Assembly (NCBI RefSeq): GCF_048595595.1
Contig: NZ_CP184347.1
DNA: 64,000 nucleotides
Origin: Bacteroides pyogenes_A
GTDB lineage: Bacteria; Bacteroidota; Bacteroidia; Bacteroidales; Bacteroidaceae
Strand: one strand, 5' to 3'
The translations under genes were made by a program, and so were the position numbers. Each line of letters opens with the position of its first letter. Within the stretch, counting starts at the first letter, position 1. The notes below the pieces were generated by a model. The model searched no databases and was not told where the DNA came from. It saw nothing but the letters and a program-made list of their open reading frames with translations. Shown piece after piece: positions 33,852-43,611 of the stretch.

Positions 33852-35369
33852 TTATTTCAATACTTCAACGGCACGCTTCATACGTGCCAATGTTTCTTCT
33901 TTGCCCAACACCCAAGAGATGTCGAACATATGCGGGCCTTTTCCCTCACCCACCAGCGTCAGCCGGAAAGCGTTCATGATGTTTCCGGTATGATAGCCCT
34001 TCGCGGCAATCCAGTCCATCACAACCTTCTCCTGCCCTTCGATGCTGAAATCATCGATGCCGGCAAGCACTTCGGCGAGTTCGGTCATATGCTGTGCAGA
34101 ATCTTCCTTCCAGCGTTTCTTCACCGTTTTCTCATCGTATCGCTCGGGAGCTTCGAAGAAGAAGCTGCACGTTTCCCAAAGCTCTTTCACAAAACTTACC
34201 CGACCTTTCATCATACCCACTACGGCAACCACCTTTTCGAAAGGCGTTTCCACGCCATGTTCTTTCAATATGGGCAAAAACATCCGGGCAATTTCCTCAT
34301 CCGGTTTTTGCTGGATATACTGATGGTTGAACCATATACCTTTCTTATAGTCGAACTTTGCGCCCGACTTACTGCAACGACGCAGGTCGAAAAGTTGCAC
34401 CAGCTCGTCCATCGACATAAGTTCCTGATCGTTGCCCGGATTCCATCCCAGCAAGGCAAGGAAATTAATGACAGCCTCGGGAAGATAGCCCGATTCGCGA
34501 TACCCTGAAGACACTTCTCCCGTTTTAGGATCGTGCCATTCCAAAGGAAATACGGGGAAACCCAAACGGTCTCCGTCGCGCTTGCTGAGCTTGCCGTTGC
34601 CTTCAGGTTTCAACAACAAAGGCAGGTGGGCAAACGCCGGCATCGTGTCCGCCCAGCCGAACGCACGATACAGCAATACGTGCAGCGGAGCCGATGGCAA
34701 CCATTCTTCGCCGCGTATCACATGGGTGACTTCCATCAGATGATCGTCTACAATATTGGCCAAATGGTAAGTCGGCAACTCGTCTGCCGATTTATAGAGC
34801 ACTTTATCGTCCAGAATGGAAGAGTTGATTACCACTTCGCCGCGAATCAGGTCGTCTATGCGAATATCTTCATTCGGTTCGATCTTGAAGCGAACCACAT
34901 ACTGTTTGCCTCCGGCGATCCATGCCTCGACTTCCTCTTTCGGCATAGTCAGCGAGTTGCGCATCATCCCACGAGTGGAAGCATCGTATTGAAAGTTAGC
35001 AATCTCGGCACGTTTCGCGTCCAGTTCTTCGGGCGTATCGAAAGCGACATACGCTTTCCCGGCATCCAGCAACTGCCGGACATATCTTTTATAAATATCG
35101 CGGCGTTCGGACTGACGGTACGGACCATGTTCTCCCCCGAAGCTCACTCCTTCGTCGAAATGAATGCCCAGCCACTTAAATGATTCGAGTATATATTCTT
35201 CCGCACCGGGTACGAAACGGTTGGAATCTGTATCTTCAATGCGGAATATCAAGTCTCCGCCATGCTGGCGCGCAAACAGGTAATTATATAAAGCCGTACG
35301 CACACCGCCGATGTGCAACGCCCCCGTAGGGCTGGGTGCAAAACGCACTCTTACTTTTCTTTCTGCCAT
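33852..35369 (-). CDS. gltX: Glutamyl-tRNA synthetase
   Basis: Class I aminoacyl-tRNA synthetase, 505 residues. The HIGH-type motif is in RFAPSPTGALHIGGVRTALY (residues about 9-28). The KMSKS-type motif is KLSKRDGDR (about 262-270). A discriminating type would charge only tRNA-Glu; I cannot tell from the motifs alone. A -7 box (TAATTTTG, minus, 35408-35401) lies just upstream without a clear -33. It is followed by waaA. Confidence 0.97.
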   Translation of the reverse strand: MAERKVRVRFAPSPTGALHIGGVRTALYNYLFARQHGGDLIFRIEDTDSNRFVPGAEEYILESFKWLGIHFDEGVSFGGEHGPYRQSERRDIYKRYVRQLLDAGKAYVAFDTPEELDAKRAEIANFQYDASTRGMMRNSLTMPKEEVEAWIAGGKQYVVRFKIEPNEDIRIDDLIRGEVVINSSILDDKVLYKSADELPTYHLANIVDDHLMEVTHVIRGEEWLPSAPLHVLLYRAFGWADTMPAFAHLPLLLKPEGNGKLSKRDGDRLGFPVFPLEWHDPKTGEVSSGYRESGYLPEAVINFLALLGWNPGNDQELMSMDELVQLFDLRRCSKSGAKFDYKKGIWFNHQYIQQKPDEEIARMFLPILKEHGVETPFEKVVAVVGMMKGRVSFVKELWETCSFFFEAPERYDEKTVKKRWKEDSAQHMTELAEVLAGIDDFSIEGQEKVVMDWIAAKGYHTGNIMNAFRLTLVGEGKGPHMFDISWVLGKEETLARMKRAVEVLK

Positions 35370-35466
35370 AATATCGGGTCTTAATATAGGTAAATCGGGG
35401 CAAAATTAAATCTTTTTTTCCATACTATGTTTTTTTTTCGTACTTTTCGCCAAAAATTCAACGGTT

Positions 35467-37542
35467 ATGGAATATCTGAAAGGAAAAAGAGGCTTCTTAC
35501 AAAAAAAATTAATCTATAAAGCTTTATTGTTTATAGTCACAGTGTCTCTTATTGTATATTTCCTTCCTCGCGACGGAAAATTCAACTATCAGTTCGACAT
35601 GAACAAGCCGTGGAAATACGCCCAGTTGATAGCCACTTTCGATTTTCCCATTTATAAAAGCGAATCGGTGGTGAAGCACGAGAAAGACAGCTTGATGGAG
35701 TTTTTCCAGCCTTATTACACGCTCAACAAAAGTGTGGAGAAAGAAGCATTGGAAAAGCTGAAGCGGCAAGGTCATGCAAAGCTGAAAGGCATCCCCGCCG
35801 CCGCAGAACACTTGAAATACATTGATAAAACGCTGAAAAAAATCTATACGACCGGAGTTGTTTCGACAGAAGACAAACAAAGGCTTGAACAAGACAGTGT
35901 GGTTTCCATTATGGTTGTTGATGATAAGCTGGCCAATCCGGAAGCTACAGGAAATCTTTTCACTGTAAAAAAAGCCTATGAATATTTACTATCCACCGCC
36001 GATTCCCTGCATCTCAACTTAGACATTCTGCGTCAGTGCGCCATGAACGAATATATCGCTCCGAACTTGTCTTTCGACCGCCAGCGCACGCAAACGGCGC
36101 AAGAAGAAATCTTCAAAAACTATTCTTGGGCAAACGGGCTCGTAGTTGCCGGGCAAAAAATTGTAGATCGGGGAGAAATCATCAGCCCGGAAACCTACAA
36201 CATTCTGGAATCGCTGCGCAAAGAATCAATCAAACGAAGCGAATCGACCGGACAAGCCCGTCTGGTGCTTATGGGACAAATTCTCTTCGTAAGCATGCTG
36301 ATATTCTACTTCATGCTTTATCTCGACCTGTTCCGAAAAGAGTATTATGTACACAAGGGACGGCTATCGCTATTGTTCATGCTGATCGTTTTTTACAGTG
36401 TGGTGACCGCACTCATGATCACACATAATATATTCAACATCAACATCATTCCGTATGCGATGTTGCCGATCATCATACACGTATTTTTCGATTCGCGAAC
36501 CGCTTTCCTGACACATGTGGTCACCATACTTATTTGCTCTATAGCGCTCAGATTCCCGCATGAGTTCATCCTGACGCAATTGGGTGCAGGACTGGTAGCT
36601 ATTTTCAGCCTTCGCGAACTTTCTCAGCGGTCTCAATTAGTCCGCACTGCTTTGTTGGTGATAGCGACTTACGTAAGCATTTACTTCGCGCTTGACCTGA
36701 TGGGCGGAAACGTTTTCTCAAGCGACTTCTCAAAGATCAACGTGCGAATATACATATACTTCATAATTAATGGCATCTTATTGCTGTTCGCCTATCCGTT
36801 GCTATTCCTGCTGGAAAAAACATTCGGATTCACCTCCAATGTAACCCTCGTAGAGCTTTCAAATATTAATAGTCCCCTTTTGCGTCAAATGTCGGAAACT
36901 GTGCCCGGCACTTTCCAGCATTCCATGCAGGTGGCCAATCTGGCCTCCGAAGCAGCTAACCGTATCGGAGCCAACAGTCAGTTGGTACGTACAGGCGCTC
37001 TATATCATGATATAGGAAAAATGGAAGCCCCGGCTTTCTTTACCGAAAACCAATCGGGAGGCATCAACCCGCACAAGAGTCTGAGCTATGAACAAAGCGC
37101 GCAAGTTGTCATCAAACACATTACCGGGGGCATGAAATTGGCGGACAAGCACAACTTGCCTAAGGTAATCAAAGACTTTATCAGCACTCACCACGGGCGT
37201 GGCAGAACCAAGTACTTCTATATTTCATGGAAAAACGAACATCCGGGAGAAGAACCTGATGAGGAGAAGTTCACCTACCCGGGTCCTAATCCGTTTACCA
37301 AAGAGACAGCCATCCTGATGATGGCGGACAGTGTGGAAGCAGCTTCCCGCAGTTTGCCGGAATACACGGAAGAAAGCATCAACAATCTTGTCGACAAGAT
37401 TATCGACTCTCAAGTAGCAGAGGGATACTTCAAAGATTGTCCCATCACATTTAAAGACATCGCTACTGTGAAAACCGTATTCAAGGAGAAGCTGAAAATC
37501 GCTTATCATACCCGGATCAGCTATCCTGAGTTAAAGAAGTGA
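35467..37542 (+). CDS. 7TM-HD family phosphohydrolase (PgpH-like, probable c-di-AMP phosphodiesterase)
   Basis: A 691-residue membrane protein. In order: one N-terminal span (about 17-35), an extracytoplasmic 7TMR-HDED-type domain (about 45-265), about seven spans (270-475, e.g. LVLMGQILFVSMLIFYFMLY), and a cytoplasmic HD domain with FQHSMQVANLASEAA, ALYHDIGKM, STHHGRGRT and MMADSVEAASR. These are the metal-binding His/Asp residues. Listeria PgpH of this family degrades c-di-AMP. A -7-like box (TACTTTTC, 35441-35448) precedes it. Its 3' end overlaps the convergent phosphatase gene by 26 bases. Confidence 0.9.
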   Translation: MEYLKGKRGFLQKKLIYKALLFIVTVSLIVYFLPRDGKFNYQFDMNKPWKYAQLIATFDFPIYKSESVVKHEKDSLMEFFQPYYTLNKSVEKEALEKLKRQGHAKLKGIPAAAEHLKYIDKTLKKIYTTGVVSTEDKQRLEQDSVVSIMVVDDKLANPEATGNLFTVKKAYEYLLSTADSLHLNLDILRQCAMNEYIAPNLSFDRQRTQTAQEEIFKNYSWANGLVVAGQKIVDRGEIISPETYNILESLRKESIKRSESTGQARLVLMGQILFVSMLIFYFMLYLDLFRKEYYVHKGRLSLLFMLIVFYSVVTALMITHNIFNINIIPYAMLPIIIHVFFDSRTAFLTHVVTILICSIALRFPHEFILTQLGAGLVAIFSLRELSQRSQLVRTALLVIATYVSIYFALDLMGGNVFSSDFSKINVRIYIYFIINGILLLFAYPLLFLLEKTFGFTSNVTLVELSNINSPLLRQMSETVPGTFQHSMQVANLASEAANRIGANSQLVRTGALYHDIGKMEAPAFFTENQSGGINPHKSLSYEQSAQVVIKHITGGMKLADKHNLPKVIKDFISTHHGRGRTKYFYISWKNEHPGEEPDEEKFTYPGPNPFTKETAILMMADSVEAASRSLPEYTEESINNLVDKIIDSQVAEGYFKDCPITFKDIATVKTVFKEKLKIAYHTRISYPELKK

Positions 37543-37987
37543 GCAACCCCTCACAAGCATCCTCCAGAATATCCAGTACATATTCAAAGCCCTCTGCCCC
37601 TCCGTAATAGGGGTCGGGCACGTGGTCGGCAGCTATGCGAGTGCAATAGTCTGTCATCCTCTTGATTTTCTTCCACTCTTCGGGCGATGGAGCCTTCTCT
37701 TTCAGATCGTCTATATTCCGGTCATCCATCCCGATGATTAAATCGAAGCAGTAAAAATCTTCCGTCTGCACCGGGCGTGAACGGTGCACCAGTTGATACC
37801 CCCGACGGGCGGCATGGGCACGCATCCGGCTGTCGGGCAATTCTCCCTGATGGTAGGAAAGAATCCCGGCAGAGTCAATCACAAAATCTTTTTCCACTCC
37901 CTTTTCTTTCAATAAATGGAGCATCACTCCTTCCGCCGCAGAGCTGCGGCATATATTGCCTAAGCAAACAAACAGTATTTTTTTCAT
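37517..37987 (-). CDS. Low-molecular-weight protein tyrosine phosphatase
   Basis: A 156-residue LMW-PTP. The P-loop CLGNICRSS (C-x5-R-S) is at residues 8-16 and the general-acid motif is DPYYGG near residue 126. Arginine-phosphatase members of the family have a Thr in the P-loop where this protein has Ile, so tyrosine specificity is more likely. In Bacteroidota, partners are often capsule tyrosine kinases, but none is nearby. The last 26 bases overlap the convergent HD gene. Confidence 0.93.
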   Translation of the reverse strand: MKKILFVCLGNICRSSAAEGVMLHLLKEKGVEKDFVIDSAGILSYHQGELPDSRMRAHAARRGYQLVHRSRPVQTEDFYCFDLIIGMDDRNIDDLKEKAPSPEEWKKIKRMTDYCTRIAADHVPDPYYGGAEGFEYVLDILEDACEGLLTSLTQDS

Positions 37988-38236
37988 ATTCTTATAAAAT
38001 TAACAGCTACCCCGAATAAAAATGGGAAACAACCTCCATCCATTATATTACCAACGTCTATATTTCGGCTTGTTGTCTTGCAATACTTCACATTATCCCA
38101 CCGCTCCAAAAGCGTGAGGTATATCAAACTCTGAAGCTGCCAAACAAGTAGTCGACAGTCAGGAAGATCGTGCCGGAAGTATGGGGAATAGAAAGCAGGC
38201 TGTTTTCCTTCAGATGACATAACGCAACGGTCTGTT

Positions 38237-40702
38237 TTATACCGGATCTACATCGTAGTAAACGATGAGCGACTTAAAACGTTCTTCTTCCTGCATCTCA
38301 CCCTGTATCCGTGACAGCAATTCACGCACACGTTCCATGGGAGCATTATGCTCTATTTTCAGAATGATCTTTTTTATATATAAAGTCTGTATGCGGGCTA
38401 CAGGAGGCTTATCAGGGCCCAGCACCCGATTACCGAACACAGCTCTGAGCTTATCTGCCATCACTCCCGCCATTTCATCGAGTAAAGACTCCTTCCGGTT
38501 TTTCAGATAAACATATACCAGCCGATAATAGGGCGGATAGCGAAACATTTGCCGTTCGGCAAGCTGTCCGTCCACCATCTCTTCGTAACTGTTCGCTATC
38601 ACCTGGCGAATGATGGGATGGTCGATACTTCTGGTTTGCAACACTACTCTGCCCTGTTTGTTCTTGCGGCCTGCACGTCCCGCCACCTGAGCCATCAGTT
38701 GGAAAGCCCGTTCGTAGGCACGGAAATCGGGATAGTTCAACATAGTATCGGCATTCAGGATGCCGACTACACTGACGTGATCGAAGTCGAGTCCTTTCGA
38801 TACCATCTGCGTACCGATGAGTATATCCGTCTTTCCCTGTTCGAAATCGGCAATAATCTTTTCATAAGCCGTGCGGGTGCGGGTTGTATCCAAGTCCATG
38901 CGCGCTACCGCTGCCTCGGGAAAAAGAATCTTGATATCGTCTTCTATCTTTTCGGTTCCGAAACCACGGTTTACCAGTTCCGTTCCCTCACAAGCAGGGC
39001 AAGCCTTTGGCAATCCGTAAGTGTACCCGCAGTAATGACAAGTGAGCTGATTAATACCTTTATGATAAGTCAGGCTCACGTCACAATTCTTACACTTCGG
39101 AACCCATCCGCATGTGCGACATTCCACCATAGGTGCAAACCCTCTCCGGTTCTGAAAAAGAATTACCTGCTCTTTCTGTTCCAACGCCTCTTTCATGTAT
39201 TGCACGAGCAAAGGAGAGAACGGGCCGGCCATCCGCTTCTTCCGATGCAACTCTTTGATGTCTACCGGAATAATCTCGGGCAGACGAATTTCTTTATAGC
39301 GTTCTTTCAATTGCACGAATCCATACTTTCCGGTTACGGCATTTTGCCATGTCTCGATAGAGGGAGTGGCCGTTCCCAAAAGAGTTTTCGCCCCATACAT
39401 GGCAGCCAGTACGATAGCTGCGTTGCGTGCATGGTAGCGGGGAGCAGGATCTTGTTGCTTATACGTATTCTCGTGCTCTTCGTCTACAATAACCAATCCC
39501 AGATTCCGGAAAGGGAGAAAAACGGACGAGCGCACTCCCAGAATAATGTCGTACCCTTTTTCTCCCAACTGCTTCTGCCATATCTCCACCCGTTCGGCAT
39601 CAGGGAACTTGGAATGGTAGATGCCCAGCCTCGAACCGAAAACCCGCTGAAGACGATCGGTTATCTGTGCGGTGAGCGCTATTTCGGGAAGCAGATAAAG
39701 TACCTGTTTCCCTTGCCGGATGGTTTCTTCGATGAGATGAATGTAGACTTCGGTTTTCCCGCTGGAGGTTACTCCATGAAGAAGGCAGACGTTTTTTCTA
39801 CGGAAAGATTCTATGATTTCACCGTATGCGCGTTGCTGAAACTCATTCAGAGGATTAATGGAATTTAAGACGCTTTGCACGGGAACTTGGCCGTTCAAGC
39901 GTCCCACTTCATGGAAATAAACTTCAAAGATATGCTTCTCTACCAAACCATTGAGAATGGCGGCAGATACTCCCGCGCGTTCGAGCAATTCTTTCTTGGA
40001 AATCTCTTTCGGAACTCCGTCTCCCAAAATCCCCGCACACTCTACATACTTCATCAACAGCGCGAGTTGCTTGGGAGCACGGGACAAAAGGTCGAAAAGA
40101 ATATGCAACTGCTGTTCGTCGGGCGTCGCCATGAGGCGTACCCTTGCTTCTGTCTTGGGCTTATAGGTACGTCTTAGTTCCTCCTTGACAAAAATCGCCT
40201 CCTTATCGAGCAACGACTTGATGACGGAAAGGATGTTTTTCATACCGCTCTCCTTCTCCAGCTTAGTGACGCTTTGCTGAGAATCTTCCGCCAACAGATC
40301 GAGTATTCGCTGTTCCTTTTCAGGCAACGGAACATCCGTTTCAAAATCGGGGTTGTACTCCACGATTGTTTCGCTCTCGAGTTTCAATCCCGAAGGTAAA
40401 GCAGCCTTATATACATCCCCCTGCGTGCAAAGATAGTAGTCTGCCACCCATTTCCAAAACCTAAACTGCACCGGCAGCAAGATGGGCGAAGGATCGAGCA
40501 GGGTAGAAATTTCCTTCACTTCATATCCTTCGGGAGAACAGCAATGTACATTACACACAATAGCGGTATAAAACTTTTTACGACCGAAAGGCACCACCAC
40601 CCGACAACCCGGCTTTACCTCATCCGCACAGTGGGTGGGCAGCGCATAAGTAAAACTCCTCGCCAAAGGCAAGGGTAATATAACATCTACAAACTTTTTC
40701 AT
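38237..40702 (-). CDS. priA: Primosomal replication restart helicase PriA (N')
   Basis: DNA helicase that reloads the replisome at stalled forks; 821 residues. It has an N-terminal DNA-binding domain, Walker A GVTSSGKTEVYIHLIEE (about residue 310), the DEEH box VIVDEEHENTYKQ, the zinc-binding cysteine array (CRTCGWVPKCKNCDVS and CHYCGYTYGLPKACPAC), and helicase motifs V-VI (GTQMVSKGLDFDHV, QVAGRAGR). A -7 box (TATCTTTG, minus, 40718-40711) lies close upstream. Confidence 0.97.
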   Translation of the reverse strand: MKKFVDVILPLPLARSFTYALPTHCADEVKPGCRVVVPFGRKKFYTAIVCNVHCCSPEGYEVKEISTLLDPSPILLPVQFRFWKWVADYYLCTQGDVYKAALPSGLKLESETIVEYNPDFETDVPLPEKEQRILDLLAEDSQQSVTKLEKESGMKNILSVIKSLLDKEAIFVKEELRRTYKPKTEARVRLMATPDEQQLHILFDLLSRAPKQLALLMKYVECAGILGDGVPKEISKKELLERAGVSAAILNGLVEKHIFEVYFHEVGRLNGQVPVQSVLNSINPLNEFQQRAYGEIIESFRRKNVCLLHGVTSSGKTEVYIHLIEETIRQGKQVLYLLPEIALTAQITDRLQRVFGSRLGIYHSKFPDAERVEIWQKQLGEKGYDIILGVRSSVFLPFRNLGLVIVDEEHENTYKQQDPAPRYHARNAAIVLAAMYGAKTLLGTATPSIETWQNAVTGKYGFVQLKERYKEIRLPEIIPVDIKELHRKKRMAGPFSPLLVQYMKEALEQKEQVILFQNRRGFAPMVECRTCGWVPKCKNCDVSLTYHKGINQLTCHYCGYTYGLPKACPACEGTELVNRGFGTEKIEDDIKILFPEAAVARMDLDTTRTRTAYEKIIADFEQGKTDILIGTQMVSKGLDFDHVSVVGILNADTMLNYPDFRAYERAFQLMAQVAGRAGRKNKQGRVVLQTRSIDHPIIRQVIANSYEEMVDGQLAERQMFRYPPYYRLVYVYLKNRKESLLDEMAGVMADKLRAVFGNRVLGPDKPPVARIQTLYIKKIILKIEHNAPMERVRELLSRIQGEMQEEERFKSLIVYYDVDPV

Positions 40703-41071
40703 TGCAGGTACAAAGATATAAAAAAGAAGACCTCCGTCTAAAAAACCATCTATCCTTCTAAACGCGTTTCTCAGACAAACGCGAAAATCGTTTCAGGCAG
40801 ACACGAATTCGCGCAAATCAATGCAAACTCATTAAAGTAATCATTGCATTAATCTGCGCAAAAACATTTTTTCTAAAAATCTCATTAAGCCTTGCCACTA
40901 TCTTTCTTTCAAGATGGCTAGGAATACACTGTTCCTTTCTAAGTTCTTTCTATCCACGTCTCGTCGGGATAAATCCTCTCACATGCTTACAGATTTTTCG
41001 GGCTGTTTATTTCTAGGTTATATCCGCCTTTCAACATGGCTTTCGGATAGTTCAAAACCACCAAATCTATA
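40703..41071. other. Intergenic region with two inverted repeats (priA-OMP)
   Basis: 369 bases without a gene. There is a 7-bp hairpin CGCGTTT/AAACGCG (40763-40769 with 40777-40783, loop CTCAGAC). A second, imperfect palindrome has arms 40811-40825 (GCGCAAATCAATGCA) and 40845-40859, 13 of 15 paired. The rest (40870-41071) is low in structure. It may hold the 3' end signals of the outer-membrane protein gene and the priA promoter. Confidence 0.5.
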
Positions 41072-41674
41072 TTAGAACATATAGGCTACGGAAATCTGCC
41101 AAGTCTTCGTCTTATACGATCCCGACTCTTCTTCTCCTCTGAAGAATTTAGCAGTGTCACTGAAAGGCATGTTATAATTCACACCCACTTGCAGATGATT
41201 CAGCAATTTCACGCCACCTCCCAGGTTGAAACCAACTTCCGCTTTTTTCTTATCCGTACGCAGCTTCTTATTATCGGCGTCCCAAACATCCTTGTTCTTC
41301 TCGAAATCGAAATAGAAATCGGGACCTGCTGCCAGATAAATGGCAGCGAGTTGACCTACTCCGAACGTATATCTCAGGTTAACGGGAATATCCAATCCGT
41401 TCTGCTTGATTTTTTCATTACCCACATCGACTCCTTTCTGAGAGAACAGCAACGCCCCGTCTACTCCCAAGCCGACAACAGGCAGAGTGAATTCAACCAT
41501 TGGTCCGATAAAGAAGCCGGTAAAATTATCCTTTTTAAAATTTGCAGACACATCAGAGAGACTTGCTTTCGACAAGTTCAAACCGCCCTTTACACCAAAA
41601 TGTACTTGAGCCAAAACCGGAGTTGCCACAAGCATGCATATGGCAACTAAAAAAACACTAAAAGTCTTTTTCAT
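41072..41674 (-). CDS. Outer-membrane beta-barrel protein (PorT/OMP_b-brl family)
   Basis: A 201-residue exported barrel protein. The start is MKKTFSVFLVAICMLVATPV with a signal peptide cut after ...VLAQ; a longer frame upstream crosses the promoter and is rejected. The mature part begins VHFGVKGGLNLSKASLSDV, typical of small porin-like barrels of Bacteroidota, and ends in an aromatic strand (KTWQISVAYMF). Function beyond an outer-membrane barrel is unknown. A full consensus promoter lies just upstream, so strong expression is likely. Confidence 0.88.
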   Translation of the reverse strand: MKKTFSVFLVAICMLVATPVLAQVHFGVKGGLNLSKASLSDVSANFKKDNFTGFFIGPMVEFTLPVVGLGVDGALLFSQKGVDVGNEKIKQNGLDIPVNLRYTFGVGQLAAIYLAAGPDFYFDFEKNKDVWDADNKKLRTDKKKAEVGFNLGGGVKLLNHLQVGVNYNMPFSDTAKFFRGEEESGSYKTKTWQISVAYMF

Positions 41675-41699
41675 AAATCTGTACGTTAAAGTTTCGATA

Positions 41700-41731
41700 C
41701 AAAGATATATATTATCATGATAAATTACAAA
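41700..41731 (-). promoter_or_regulatory. Predicted promoter of the outer-membrane protein gene
   Basis: On the minus strand TTTG (41731-41728), 20 bases, TATCTTTG (41707-41700): an exact match to both Bacteroides boxes. It lies 26 bases before the ATG. Confidence 0.75.
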
Positions 41732-41903
41732 CTGCGCGCTTTCATTCTCGCAGTAATTCCCTCCCCGGAGCACGGAGGTAGAAAACATTTCGTCTGCCTC
41801 CGTGTCTTTATCCGCAAGAGACTGAAACTTTGCACAAAAAATCCCGAGAACCTTTGCAGGCCATCGGGTTATTATAAAATTCTTGTTCTAAACCTCTCTC
41901 GGG

Positions 41904-42125
41904 TCAGTACTCTTCCTCATTAAAGAAGAAGTCCTCCTTGCTTGGATAGTCCGGCCAAATATCTTCGATACTTTCATAAATTTCGCCTTCATCTTCCATC
42001 TCTTGCAGATTCTCAATAACTTCCAGAGGAGCACCCGAACGCATGGCATAGTCAATCAACTCGTCCTTGGTTGCCGGCCAGGGAGCATCTTCCAGTTTTG
42101 ACGCTAATTCCAATGTCCAATACAT
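41904..42125 (-). CDS. DUF2795 domain small acidic protein
   Basis: A 73-residue protein (MYWTLELASKLEDAPWPATK ... GAPLEVIENLQEMEDEGEIY) recognisable as DUF2795. The first part is helical and the second very acidic, ending DFFFNEEEY. No signal peptide or membrane span. Function is not established. Its promoter match lies in the tail of the upstream adenosyltransferase gene, so it can be transcribed alone. Confidence 0.85.
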   Translation of the reverse strand: MYWTLELASKLEDAPWPATKDELIDYAMRSGAPLEVIENLQEMEDEGEIYESIEDIWPDYPSKEDFFFNEEEY

Positions 42126-42177
42126 AAAACCCAGTATTAAAAGTGAATACTAATTATTTTGCTTTTCTATTTTTCGG

Positions 42178-42208
42178 CAAAAGTATAATAAAATCTATCA
42201 TTTCCAAC
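42178..42208 (-). promoter_or_regulatory. Predicted promoter of the DUF2795 gene
   Basis: On the minus strand GTTG (42208-42205), 19 bases, TACTTTTG (42185-42178). The -7 box is an exact consensus and the -33 box matches 3/4. It overlaps the last codons of the adenosyltransferase gene. Confidence 0.5.
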
Positions 42209-42761
42209 TATTATCCCAGAATATTTCAATATTTTGTTCGTCTACATTCATTTTTCGCGATAAAACAAACAAATAATCAGACAATCTGTTGATATAAGCC
42301 AAAAGTTCAGGAGCAATCGCATAACTTTCGGGCAACGCCAAAATACGCCGTTCGGCCCTCCGACAAACGGTGCGGCACACGTGGCAAACAGATGATCCAC
42401 GGCTCCCTCCGGGAATGACGAAAGCGGAAAGAGCAGGCAACGCCTCATCCAGCCGATCTATCTCTCGCTCAATCCTTTCAACATCTTCCGGCATAATAAT
42501 ACTACGCTGTTTCAGTTTTGTTTTTGTTTGATCAGTAGCCAGATGCGAACCGATGGAAAACAACTTGTGCTGCACGTCCAAAACAAAGTTTCGGTCGTTT
42601 TCATCACGCAGGTATGTATGCAGCCATCCCAAATGTGAGTTAAGCTCATCTACCGTCCCATAAGCTTCCAGACGAATATGAGTTTTCGGCACACGGCTTC
42701 CTCCTACCAAACTGGTCGTTCCCCGGTCTCCGGTTTTCGTATATACAAGACTTTTTTTCAT
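42198..42761 (-). CDS. Cob(I)alamin adenosyltransferase, PduO type
   Basis: ATP:corrinoid adenosyltransferase of 187 residues that makes adenosylcobalamin. It has the PduO N-terminal signature VYTKTGDRGTTSLVGGSRVP, the core EAYGTVDELNSHLGW and the C-terminal active-site region CHVCRTVCRRAERRI. The family is trimeric and cytosolic. Bacteroides import corrinoids, so a salvage role is expected. No other B12 genes are next to it. It heads the DUF2795 gene on the same strand. Confidence 0.92.
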   Translation of the reverse strand: MKKSLVYTKTGDRGTTSLVGGSRVPKTHIRLEAYGTVDELNSHLGWLHTYLRDENDRNFVLDVQHKLFSIGSHLATDQTKTKLKQRSIIMPEDVERIEREIDRLDEALPALSAFVIPGGSRGSSVCHVCRTVCRRAERRILALPESYAIAPELLAYINRLSDYLFVLSRKMNVDEQNIEIFWDNSWK

Positions 42762-42813
42762 AGTGTATTTTGCTTAAATATTCTACTCATATAAAATTAA
42801 CGCATAAAGGCTC

Positions 42814-43437
42814 TCAGAAGTTGACTACATAATGCTGTTTAAACTTTTTCCGGTCGAAAAAAATCAGCCCGACATCATACAGGTCGAACGTGATTCCTGC
42901 CCGTTCGTCCTCCTTCAACCGTCTCCACACATCCCTCATCGGTTTCGAATAACAGATTCCATGAACCACGAACAAGGACTCGGAAGACACGTGACCGGCA
43001 CAAATATCAAATATTTTTTCCACCTCCTCCGGTTGCCGATATCGATTTAGATAAAGGAAATCGACCTTCATATCGGCTTCGAGCACAAGTTCCGAGAGAT
43101 TCGAGGCAAAAACATAACCGGCAGACTTTTTGGCAGCCTGCATGTACAAAGAAGCAACAGAGGAAGGGCCCACTTCCACAATCGTAGCCGGTTGTATCCT
43201 GTTGACCAAACGGAACAGCAAACGATTCACTTTTACATATCCTTTAATTCTTCCTTCCTTTCTTCGTCGCTTTTTTCCCTCACTTTTCAGATTGGCATAA
43301 GCATAATAAGGACGCCGTTCATAAACGACATCGGTTATCAGCCCGAAAGCAAAAGGAGAATGCACGCCGTATCCACAACGGTGGCGAAAACGGGACAGCC
43401 AGATAAAAGGACGTTTCAGACAAAATAGAAAACCCAT
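42814..43437 (-). CDS. Methyltransferase-like protein of unknown substrate
   Basis: A 207-residue protein with the conserved N-terminus FRHRCGYGVHSPFAFGLITD, known from Bacteroidota proteins annotated as class I SAM-dependent methyltransferases. Motif I is degenerate (IVEVGPSSVASLYM), with only part of the glycine-rich loop, so SAM binding is not certain. No membrane span. A -7 box (TATCTTTG, minus, 43507-43500) lies 63 bases upstream. It is followed by the adenosyltransferase gene. Confidence 0.65.
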   Translation of the reverse strand: MGFLFCLKRPFIWLSRFRHRCGYGVHSPFAFGLITDVVYERRPYYAYANLKSEGKKRRRKEGRIKGYVKVNRLLFRLVNRIQPATIVEVGPSSVASLYMQAAKKSAGYVFASNLSELVLEADMKVDFLYLNRYRQPEEVEKIFDICAGHVSSESLFVVHGICYSKPMRDVWRRLKEDERAGITFDLYDVGLIFFDRKKFKQHYVVNF

Positions 43438-43523
43438 AATACAAGTATTTCTTTTTTATATATTCAGACACCTATTCTGTTTTAAGAATAATCCGGCGGC
43501 AAAGATATGCTTTTTTATCGAAG

Positions 43524-43564
43524 AATGAGGTTGCCTCATCCTTTTAGCGTGAGACAACCTCATT
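43524..43564 (-). terminator. Hairpin after the tonB-like gene
   Basis: AATGAGGTTG (43524-43533) pairs perfectly with 43555-43564, and a further 4 bp (CTCA/TGAG) stack inside after one mismatch. It is 47 bases after the TonB stop. The U-tract is weak. Confidence 0.5.
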
Positions 43565-43611
43565 TTACAGGAGAACGTTTGCACATCGCTTCTCCTACTT
43601 ATCACAAACAA

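Noticed and set aside
37984..38220. A 78-codon minus-strand frame between priA and the phosphatase gene
   Set aside because: No family features, no promoter or SD, and it overlaps the phosphatase start; composition looks like non-coding spacer.
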